The position numbers and the translations under genes are program-made. The notes below the pieces were generated by a model. It was not told the DNA's origin, ran no database searches, and saw only the letters and a program-made list of their open reading frames with translations. Shown here piece after piece: positions 37,814-44,958 of a DNA stretch of 64,000 nt. Within the stretch, counting starts at the first letter, position 1. Every line of letters begins with the position of its first letter. This DNA comes from an uncultured Luteitalea sp. (lineage in GTDB: Bacteria; Acidobacteriota; Vicinamibacteria; Vicinamibacterales; Vicinamibacteraceae), in contig CAKTDA010000001.1 in NCBI GenBank assembly GCA_934541105.1, positions 62,001-126,000 on the forward strand, given 5' to 3'.

Positions 37814-39760
37814 CCGGGGATCGTTCGGGTCTTCGAGGTAGGTGTAGCCGTGGAGGCCTTCCTCGTAGAACCGCAGCAGGCGGCCTGACTCGAGGTAGTC
37901 GAGGCGGCCGGCACGCACGGCCTCCTCCACGTCCAACCGCAGCTTCGCGATCAGGTGCTCCACGTCGAACTCGACGTAATCGAGCACTTCCTTGACCGTG
38001 TCGCCCTTGATCACGGCATCGAGCACCACGTCCTGCTTGTCGTTCAGGCTCACGTGCACCGCGTGCGTGTCGCCGAACAGGTTGTGCAGGTCGCCGAGGA
38101 TCTCCTGGTACGCGCCGACCATGAACACGCCGAGCAGGTAGGGCTCGTCCTTGAGCGTGTGCAGCGGCAGCGTCTTCCTGACGTCGCGGCGGTCGATGAA
38201 CTGGTCGATCTTGCCGTCCGAGTCGCAGGTGATGTCGCCGAGCACCGCGTGCTGCGTGGGCCGCTCGTCGAGGCGATGGATCGGCATCACCGGAAACAGC
38301 TGCCCGATGGCCCAGCTGTCCGGAATCGACTGGAAGAGGGAGAAGTTGCAGAAGTAGGTGTCCGAGAGCAGCTCGTCGAGCGACTGCAGGTCCTCGGGCA
38401 CGATGTCCATCTGCGCGACGATCTTCTGCAGCTTGACGCAGATGTGCCAGTACAGGTTCTCGGCGTGCGAGCGGTGCTCGAGCGACAGGTAACCGGCCGC
38501 GAACAGGTTCATCGCCATGTCGAGCGCGGCCTGGGCGTCGTGGTAGCTCTCGAGGGCGTTGCGCGCCGTGAGGTTGTGGAGCGTCTCGATGAGGTCGGCC
38601 ACCGGCTGTTCGAGGTCGTCGGTGACCTCTGTCGGCACGCGTTCCTCGCCGAACTCCGAGACGCCGAGCACGTTGAACACGAGCAGGCTGTGGTAGGCGG
38701 CAATCGCGCGGCCGCTCTCGGACACGATGGTCGGATGCGGCACGCCGGTCTCGTCGCAGACCTGCTGCAGGTGATACACCACGTCGTTGGCGTACTCCTG
38801 CAGCGTGTAGTTCATGCTCGACTCGAAGTTTGTCTGCGAGCCGTCGTAGTCCACGCCGAGGCCGCCGCCGACGTCCATGTACTCGAGCCCGGCTCCGGCC
38901 TTGTGCAGCTCGCAGTAGATGCGCGACGCCTCGACGAGCGCGCCCTTGACGATGCGGATGTTCGGGATCTGGCTGCCGAGATGGAAGTGCAGCAGCTTGA
39001 AGCAGTCCTCCATGCCCCGCGACTTCAGTTCCTCGAGGCCGCGCATGATCTCGGTGACCGTCAGGCCGAACTTCGACCGGTAGCCGCCCGAACTCTGCCA
39101 ACGGCCGCTGCCGCGCGTCGCGAGCTTGACCCGGAAGCCGATCTGCGGACGCACGCCGACCTTCTCGGCGTATTCGAGGATGAGCCCGAGCTCGGTGTAC
39201 TTCTCGACGACGGGAATGATGTTGCGCCCGATCTTCTGGGCCAGCATCGCCATCTCGATGAACTCGGCGTCCTTGAAGCCGTTGCATATGACCGGCGTGT
39301 CGTTGGAGGCCAGGGCCGCCACCGCCATCAACTCCGGCTTGCTGCCCGCCTCGATGCCGAAGTTGTATGGCCGGCCGAACTGCAGCACTTCCTCGACGAC
39401 CTGCCGCTGCTGGTTGACCTTGATCGGGTAGACGCAGATGTACTTGCCGGTGAAGGCGTGCTGGCTGATCGCCGCCTGGAAGGCATCGTGGATGTCGCCG
39501 AGCCGGTGCTCGAGGATGTCGCTGAAGCGGACCAGGATCGGCAGCGTGATGCCGCGCAGCTGGAGCCGATCGATCAGCTGCTTGAGGTCGATCGCCCGCG
39601 CGCGGTCCTTCGTCGGGTGGACGAGCACGTTGCCGTTCTCGCCGATCGAGAAGTAGCCCGCGCCCCAGCGATCGGTCTCGTAGAGCTCGGTCGCGTCCGC
39701 GATGGTCCAGGAGTCGGTGGCGCTGGTGCCCGGCAAGGCGCGGGGCGAGACCGTGGTCAT
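37811..39760 (-). CDS. speA: Biosynthetic arginine decarboxylase
   Basis: A 649-aa PLP enzyme that converts arginine to agmatine, the first step of one polyamine route. Length fits the biosynthetic SpeA type (630-660). The PLP lysine lies near residue 110 in CVYPIKVNQQRQVVEEVL. Further signatures are FGIEAGSKPELMA, the glycine loop LEYMDVGGGLGVDYDGS, HFHLGSQIPN, and the second-domain segments SDTYFCNFSLFQSIPDSW and CDSDGKIDQFI. The ATG at 39760 gives the usual N-terminus with WTIADATELYETDRWGAGYF. Agmatine-processing genes are not in the window. It is convergent with the DUF349 gene and downstream of the bactofilin. Confidence 0.96.
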   Translation of the reverse strand: MTTVSPRALPGTSATDSWTIADATELYETDRWGAGYFSIGENGNVLVHPTKDRARAIDLKQLIDRLQLRGITLPILVRFSDILEHRLGDIHDAFQAAISQHAFTGKYICVYPIKVNQQRQVVEEVLQFGRPYNFGIEAGSKPELMAVAALASNDTPVICNGFKDAEFIEMAMLAQKIGRNIIPVVEKYTELGLILEYAEKVGVRPQIGFRVKLATRGSGRWQSSGGYRSKFGLTVTEIMRGLEELKSRGMEDCFKLLHFHLGSQIPNIRIVKGALVEASRIYCELHKAGAGLEYMDVGGGLGVDYDGSQTNFESSMNYTLQEYANDVVYHLQQVCDETGVPHPTIVSESGRAIAAYHSLLVFNVLGVSEFGEERVPTEVTDDLEQPVADLIETLHNLTARNALESYHDAQAALDMAMNLFAAGYLSLEHRSHAENLYWHICVKLQKIVAQMDIVPEDLQSLDELLSDTYFCNFSLFQSIPDSWAIGQLFPVMPIHRLDERPTQHAVLGDITCDSDGKIDQFIDRRDVRKTLPLHTLKDEPYLLGVFMVGAYQEILGDLHNLFGDTHAVHVSLNDKQDVVLDAVIKGDTVKEVLDYVEFDVEHLIAKLRLDVEEAVRAGRLDYLESGRLLRFYEEGLHGYTYLEDPNDPR

Positions 39761-39809
39761 CCGGACATCATAACGGGAATCGGCCGCGCCGGCTCACGCC
39801 GTGGCGGCG

Positions 39810-40232
39810 CTACTTCTGGTTCCGGTACTGCGCGACACGGACCGCCGCGTCCACGCTGCGCGTATCGACGCGCGCATTGACGATCCCGCCGTCCTCGAGC
39901 GCGAAGCGCGGCGAGGCCACCTGTCCCTGCACGCGCGCGCCGCGGCGGACGTCCACGATCTCGGTCGCCGTCAGCCGCCCCACGACGTGCCCGCGCACCG
40001 TGATGTCGCGTGCGAGCACCTCGGCCTCGACCCGCGCATCCTCGGCCACCGTCACGCAGTGGGCCGGCACCGACACGCTGCCGCGCACCGTGCCGTGCAG
40101 TTCGAGGTCCTCCTCGGCGCTGAGCGATCCGGTGATGGAGAGGGATCGGCCGAAGACCGACGGGCGTGAGCCGTGGACGGCAGGAACGTTCGGGGCGATG
40201 GGCATCGATCTGTCAGCGGAAGGCACGCGCAT
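39810..40232 (-). CDS. Bactofilin (polymer-forming cytoskeletal protein)
   Basis: A 140-aa protein of the bactofilin family, which forms nucleotide-free filaments of a right-handed beta-helix on the inner face of the membrane. The core runs from GRSLSITGSLSAEEDLELHG through VRGSVSVPAHCVTVAED, ARDITVRGHVVGRLTATEIV and GARVQGQVASPRFALEDGG. Short disordered tails flank it, as is typical. Two starts are possible: ATG 40232 (chosen) and ATG 40205, neither with a good ribosome site. It lies 49 bases upstream of speA on the same strand. Bactofilins shape cells or place cell-wall enzymes. Confidence 0.87.
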   Translation of the reverse strand: MRVPSADRSMPIAPNVPAVHGSRPSVFGRSLSITGSLSAEEDLELHGTVRGSVSVPAHCVTVAEDARVEAEVLARDITVRGHVVGRLTATEIVDVRRGARVQGQVASPRFALEDGGIVNARVDTRSVDAAVRVAQYRNQK

Positions 40233-40311
40233 GTCGTCAGGACGTTGAACACCGTGCCGCGCGCACGGGCCTGCCGATCGTAACTGGGATTGCCCGCGGG
40301 CGAAAGCACGC

Positions 40312-40342
40312 ACGGCCGGACTGCGTGGTGCAGCCCGGCCGT
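40312..40342 (-). terminator. Hairpin terminator after the amidohydrolase operon
   Basis: A 13-bp stem with one mismatch (arms 40312-40324 and 40330-40342, 5-base loop) lies 34 bases past the stop of the last amidohydrolase gene. On the minus strand a weak T-containing tail (GCTTTCG) follows. The rest of the 143-base gap up to the bactofilin start shows nothing else. Confidence 0.55.
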
Positions 40343-40375
40343 TCCATGACGCAGGGGCGCGCGTGTGGATCCGCG

Positions 40376-41722
40376 CTACGACTTCGGCTTCGGGCGGTTG
40401 CGGTACTTGTCGTACAGCTGCGTGTGGCGTGTCTGCAGCGACACCGGCACGCCATGAACGAAGACGTGCGTGACCTCGCTCCGGATCTCCAGCGGATCGC
40501 CGCGCGTGACGACGATGTTCGCGAGCTTGCCCGGCTCGATCGAGCCGACGAGCGCGTCGAGGCCGAGCATCTGCGCGGGGGCAAGCGTGATCGCACGCAG
40601 CGCCACGTCGCGCGGGAGGCCGAACCCCACCGCGGTCCCGATCTCGTAGGGCAGGTTGCGCGCGTCCGACGACGTGTAGGTGGAGAGCGCGACCGTCACA
40701 CCCGCCTCGTGCAGCACGGCAGGCGCCGCCATGGTCGCATCGTACGGGTCGTCCTCTGAGTCGGGCAGCGCCTGCGTGGGCCCGAGGATGACGGGCACCT
40801 TCTTCTCGGCGAGCAGCCCGGCAACCTTCCAGGCCTCGCTGGCGCCGGTGAGGACCATCCGCTGCGCATGCGTGTCCACGAAGAAGGCAACGGCCTCGCG
40901 GATGTCGCGGTCGGTCGTGGCGCGCACGAGCCACGGCTTCTCGCCGCTCACGTAGGGCCCGAGTGCCTCCAGCTTCAGGTTCCGGTCCACGCGGTCGGCG
41001 CCCTTGCTGCGCGCCTGGCGGTAGTCGCGCGCGTCGGCAATCCAGCGCGCGAGTTCGCGCGTCTGCCGCGCCTGAGCCTCTCGGGCCTCGCGATACGGGC
41101 GGGTCCGCATCGAGAACGTCGTGGGATCGAACGAGCGCGACCGCACGGACGGCCAGTTGACGACCATGCCGACCGACCTGTCGATCAGCATCTCCTCGAT
41201 CGTCCAGCCATCGAGGTGGAACGCGGAGGCCTGGCCGCCGATCACCGACGCGCCGCCTGCACCCCCGGCGGCTCCCGGTGCGGCCACCGCGTGCGTGACG
41301 CCATTGGCGCGCGCCACGGGCAGGTGGTCGCTTGCCGGGTGCACGGCGGTCGCCGTGTCGATCTGCGGGTTGAACGCGCCGGCTTCCGTGATGTCGTTGG
41401 TGGCGTTGACCGATCCGATCTCGGTGAGTCCGAGCTGGCTCATCGCGTCGAAGAAGCCCGGCGTCACCTCGAGGCCGGTCCCGTCGATCACCTCGGCGCC
41501 GGCGGGTACGGGCACCGTGGCGCCCACCGACAAGATGCGCCCCTTGGCAATCACGACGGTGCCGCGCTCGATCACCGACCCGGAAACGGTGTTGATGCGC
41601 GCGTCGGTGATCGCATAGATGCCGGACGGCTCCTGGGCGACGACGGCAGCCGTCGCGACGAGGGCCGCGGCGGCAACGGCCGCGGGGCGCGCGAGGGTCC
41701 CGATGCGGGGTCGCAGGTTCAT
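40376..41722 (-). CDS. Exported amidohydrolase-fold protein lacking the HxH motif (third gene of the trio)
   Basis: A 448-aa protein with a signal peptide (RPAAVAAAALVATAAVVAQ) and the amidohydrolase superfamily frame: the N-terminal beta-sandwich (ITDARINTVSGSVIERGTVV, GTGLEVTPGFFDA) and the C-terminal closing segment (LDALVGSIEPGKLANIVVTR). Where metal-dependent members have DxHxH, this one reads DAMSQLG, so the first two histidine ligands are missing. Catalysis by the usual route is unlikely, unless residues from another part replace them. The ATG overlaps the preceding stop (ATGA at 41719-41722) and has GAGGAGG upstream. It is the last gene of a coupled trio. Confidence 0.88.
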   Translation of the reverse strand: MNLRPRIGTLARPAAVAAAALVATAAVVAQEPSGIYAITDARINTVSGSVIERGTVVIAKGRILSVGATVPVPAGAEVIDGTGLEVTPGFFDAMSQLGLTEIGSVNATNDITEAGAFNPQIDTATAVHPASDHLPVARANGVTHAVAAPGAAGGAGGASVIGGQASAFHLDGWTIEEMLIDRSVGMVVNWPSVRSRSFDPTTFSMRTRPYREAREAQARQTRELARWIADARDYRQARSKGADRVDRNLKLEALGPYVSGEKPWLVRATTDRDIREAVAFFVDTHAQRMVLTGASEAWKVAGLLAEKKVPVILGPTQALPDSEDDPYDATMAAPAVLHEAGVTVALSTYTSSDARNLPYEIGTAVGFGLPRDVALRAITLAPAQMLGLDALVGSIEPGKLANIVVTRGDPLEIRSEVTHVFVHGVPVSLQTRHTQLYDKYRNRPKPKS

Positions 41723-43119
41723 CGGTCCTCCTCGCGGCGTGGCGTCGTCTCGGGCTTCGGCGCGGCGTCGGTGGCGGTGGGCGGGGATGGCGTCGCGCCG
41801 GCCTTCTCCTTGTCCTTCAGGGTCAGCTTCTGCCTGGCCCTTGCCTCGCGGTCCTGCGCGTCGCGCTCGCGATCGAAGTACACGACGCCGTCGACAAGCA
41901 CCGTCTTCGGGATGGCATACACGCTCAACGGATGCGCGCTGTAGATCACCAGGTCGGCATCCTTGCCCACCTCGATGGATCCGACCTGCTTGTCGATGCC
42001 GAGCTGGATGGCCGGGTTGATCGTCACGAGCTTCAGCGCCTCCTCCTCGGTGAGGCCGCCGTACTTCATGGTCTTTGCGGCCTCCTGGTTCAGGTGACGG
42101 TGTTCCTCGGCGCTGTCGGAGTTGATCGAGACGACCACGCCGCGCTGCGTCATGATCGCGGCGTTGTGCGGGATGGCGTCGTACACCTCGAACTTGTACG
42201 CCCACCAGTCCGAGAACGTGGACGCGCCGGCGCCGTGCCTGGCGATCTCGTCGGCGACCTTGTAGCCCTCCAGCACGTGCTGGAGCGTGGCGATGCGGAA
42301 ACCGAACTCCTCGGCAAGGCGCAGCAGCTGGAGGATCTCGTCGGCGCGGTACGAGTGCGCGTGCACGAGACGCCGGCCGTCGAGAATCTCGACGAGCGGC
42401 TCGAGCCGCAGGTCGCGTGCCGGCGGCGTGGACGCACGGTTGCCGGCCTTGAGGGCAGCCTCGTGCGCACGCCACTTCGCCTGATAGGCGCGCGCCTCGA
42501 CGAACGCCTCGCGAATGACGTCGATGACGCCCATGCGTGTGGCCGGATACCGTGCCTCGGCCGTCGCCCCACCGGGCCGGTTCGAGCGCTTCGGATTCTC
42601 GCCAAGCGCGAACTTGATACCCGGAGGCGCCCCCTCGAACAGCAGGCCGCGCGCGTCCTTGCCCCAGCGCATCTTGATCACGGCGTTCCTGCCGCCGATG
42701 GCGTTGGCGCTGCCGTGCAGCACGTTGGCCGTCGTGACGCCGCCTGCAAGGCCGCGATAGATGTTCACGTCCTCCGGATCGAGCACGTCCTCGATGCCCA
42801 CCATCGACGTGACCGAGAGGCTCGATTCGTTGACGGACCCGTCGATGGCGATGTGGCTGTGCGCGTCGATGATGCCGGGCATCACCCACGCGCCGGTGGC
42901 GTCGATCTCCGTGGCCCCGCGCGGGACGTCGACGTTCGGGCCGACGGCGGCAATCCTGCCGTTGCGGATCACGATCGTGCCCGTGTCGATCGTGCCCTTC
43001 GTCACGGTGAGGATCGTCGCGTTGCGGATGGCGGTCACGGCCGCGCCCTGTGCGAGCGCGGACGCGGCAGGGAGGGCGGTCAGCAGGGCGACGATCGGCA
43101 GGCAGGTCGGTCGCATCAT
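41719..43119 (-). CDS. Exported metal-dependent amidohydrolase (second gene of the trio)
   Basis: A 466-aa amidohydrolase with a signal peptide (TCLPIVALLTALPAASALAQ). The beta-sandwich strands (IRNATILTVTKGTIDTGTIV) lead into the intact metal motif WVMPGIIDAHSHIAIDGS. Later ligand-like positions are LVHAHSYRADEI and FRIATLQHVLEGYKVADEI, with the catalytic aspartate in VSINSDSAEEHRHLNQEA. The end has the usual GIDKQVGSIEVGKDADLVIY. The closest known types are imidazolonepropionase- and prolidase-like members; the substrate is unknown. ATGA overlaps link it to both neighbours. The charged C-terminal tail (residues about 430-466) looks disordered. Confidence 0.92.
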   Translation of the reverse strand: MMRPTCLPIVALLTALPAASALAQGAAVTAIRNATILTVTKGTIDTGTIVIRNGRIAAVGPNVDVPRGATEIDATGAWVMPGIIDAHSHIAIDGSVNESSLSVTSMVGIEDVLDPEDVNIYRGLAGGVTTANVLHGSANAIGGRNAVIKMRWGKDARGLLFEGAPPGIKFALGENPKRSNRPGGATAEARYPATRMGVIDVIREAFVEARAYQAKWRAHEAALKAGNRASTPPARDLRLEPLVEILDGRRLVHAHSYRADEILQLLRLAEEFGFRIATLQHVLEGYKVADEIARHGAGASTFSDWWAYKFEVYDAIPHNAAIMTQRGVVVSINSDSAEEHRHLNQEAAKTMKYGGLTEEEALKLVTINPAIQLGIDKQVGSIEVGKDADLVIYSAHPLSVYAIPKTVLVDGVVYFDRERDAQDREARARQKLTLKDKEKAGATPSPPTATDAAPKPETTPRREEDR

Positions 43120-44504
43120 CGGCGATCTCCGGATCCCGGGCGGCCAGCGCCGCGTCCGGCTGTGGTGTTCCCGCCAGGAGCCGCGCCGGCGTCTGCCGGA
43201 ACGTCGAAGCGGCGGCCGTCCACGAACACGTGCTTGACGACGCTCTTGTCGGCGAGGATGTCGCCCTGCACCACGATGACGTTGGCGATCTTGCCGGTCT
43301 CGAGGCTGCCGAGGCGATCGTCGACGTCGTAGACCGCCGCCGCCTGGAGCGTCAGGGCACGCAGCGCGGCGTCGGCCGAGAGGCCAGCAGCCACGGCCTT
43401 GCGGACGTTCCCGAGGAACTCCTTCGGGCCGGCGAGGCCGTCGGAGTAGAACGCAAATGGCACCTTCTGCTCGGCGAGTGCCGCGGGTGCGCTCGGCGCC
43501 CTGTCGCGCAGGGCAAGCACCTTCAGCGTCTCGTCGGCGTCGGGGTCGGCATCCTTCGGCTTCTCGGGCCAGTGCGCGCTCACGAGGACGGGCACCTTGG
43601 CCCGCGCCAGTCGGGATGCGGCCGCCGCCCCGTCGTGCACGCCATAGACGACAACGGGCACGTCGATCTCGCGCGCGAAGGCCAGCACGCGATCGATCTG
43701 GGTCGCACTCGTCGCCGGCATCAGCACCGGCGTGCGCGCCTGGAGCGTCCGCTGAAGCGCCTGCACCGTCCGGTCGTGATCGGGACGCTGCCGGCCGCGC
43801 GGGTTCTCCTCGTATCGCCGCGTGAGGTCGCTCGAATGCCTCGTATCGAGGAACACCTGCCGGACGTAGGCATACACGCCCATGAGCGAGCCGGGGAACG
43901 TGGCGCCGCCCGCCGGAGGCGTGAGCACGATTGGCAGGGCCGCGGCACTGCGGACGATGGCGTCCTCGCGACGCTCGCCGCCGAGATTGACCACCGCGGC
44001 CTGCCCTGGGAAGATGCCGCCCTTCGGCGCCGCGACGACCGTCGTGACCCCGCCGTTGCGCCATGTCTCGACCTTGCGGTCGTCAAGACGGAACTCGTCG
44101 GCTGCCTGCACCCATGGCGTCGATCCCGGACGGTCCGCCGGGCCGCGCACGACACGGGACGACGGACGCGGCGCCGGCGGCCCGCCGCCTGATGCGGGTC
44201 CGGCAGCCGGAGTGGACGTCGCGAGGCCGATGTCGCTGAACGCGTCGATGAAGCCCGGGTAGACGGTCAGGCCGGTGCCATCGATGACGACGGCTTCCGG
44301 CGGGACGTCGACGCGTGTGCCGACGGCCTTGATGAGCCCGTCGGCGAGCACGATGGTGCCGGCCGCGATGGTCGGGCCCGAGACGGGGACGATGCGCGCG
44401 TTGCGGATGGCGACCGGCGCGACGGGCTGCGCCACCGCAGCGCCGACCGCTCCCAGCACACAGGCCATCCCGAACGCCGCCGGGCGAAGTCGCGCTGCAA
44501 TCAC
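43116..44504 (-). CDS. Exported amidohydrolase-fold protein lacking the HxH motif (first gene of the trio)
   Basis: A 462-aa protein with a signal peptide (RPAAFGMACVLGAVGAAVAQ) and amidohydrolase framing strands (VAIRNARIVPVSGPTIAAG, GTGLTVYPGFIDA). At the metal site it reads DAFSDIG in place of DxHxH. The C-terminal LGSLETGKIANVIVVQGDIL is normal. A Pro/Gly-rich low-complexity insert follows the missing motif. The GTG start at 44504 is fixed by GGAGG 8 bases upstream (CCTCC on the plus strand, 44513-44517). Its TGA overlaps the next gene's ATG. The trio may form a heteromeric complex in which only the middle subunit is catalytic; this is inference. Confidence 0.88.
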   Translation of the reverse strand: MIAARLRPAAFGMACVLGAVGAAVAQPVAPVAIRNARIVPVSGPTIAAGTIVLADGLIKAVGTRVDVPPEAVVIDGTGLTVYPGFIDAFSDIGLATSTPAAGPASGGGPPAPRPSSRVVRGPADRPGSTPWVQAADEFRLDDRKVETWRNGGVTTVVAAPKGGIFPGQAAVVNLGGERREDAIVRSAAALPIVLTPPAGGATFPGSLMGVYAYVRQVFLDTRHSSDLTRRYEENPRGRQRPDHDRTVQALQRTLQARTPVLMPATSATQIDRVLAFAREIDVPVVVYGVHDGAAAASRLARAKVPVLVSAHWPEKPKDADPDADETLKVLALRDRAPSAPAALAEQKVPFAFYSDGLAGPKEFLGNVRKAVAAGLSADAALRALTLQAAAVYDVDDRLGSLETGKIANVIVVQGDILADKSVVKHVFVDGRRFDVPADAGAAPGGNTTAGRGAGRPGSGDRR

Positions 44505-44637
44505 CAGCGATTCCTCCTGAGGCAGATGCCCGCGTCGCCTGCTTGCTCGCACGGGACGCGCGATGCTACCTCGACGGGGCCATGGCGGCAACAGCGGGAA
44601 TCGCTGCGGGGATGCGGCGTCCATGAAAGGATTAGGA

Positions 44638-44958
44638 ATGCTGCGACTCGTGGAACGACTCTTCGGAGAAGGGCACCTGCACGACAGCCGTGCCGGGGTG
44701 GCTCCGTTGGCCGTGGCCTGCGAACTCGAGGTGTATCGAGACTGGCAGGTGACGGGCAGCGAGTTCAGCCCGGGCCCATGGGTGATCGAAGGCCACCTGA
44801 TGGCGCCGGTCGAGGCGCTCGCCCGGCTCGCGGGACGGGGCGACCCCTTCCGGCTGCGCATGCTCGATGGCCGGCAGCTCGACGTGTTCGTCATCGACGG
44901 CGACGGCCGCATCGTCAACGTCGAAGGCAGCGGCTTCACGGACGCGTCGGATCGATGA
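44638..44958 (+). CDS. Small protein of unknown function
   Basis: Not recognised. The 106-aa product is a compact beta-rich protein by appearance (LAVACELEVYRDWQVTGSEF, PFRLRMLDGRQLDVFVIDGD, GRIVNVEGSGFTDAS). There is no signal or membrane segment. ATG 44638 is chosen because AAAGGA lies 7-8 bases upstream; an in-frame ATG five codons earlier is possible. Its 3' end overlaps the end of the convergent 893-aa membrane-protein gene by 23 bases. A 133-base gap separates it from the divergent amidohydrolase trio. Confidence 0.6.
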   Translation: MLRLVERLFGEGHLHDSRAGVAPLAVACELEVYRDWQVTGSEFSPGPWVIEGHLMAPVEALARLAGRGDPFRLRMLDGRQLDVFVIDGDGRIVNVEGSGFTDASDR

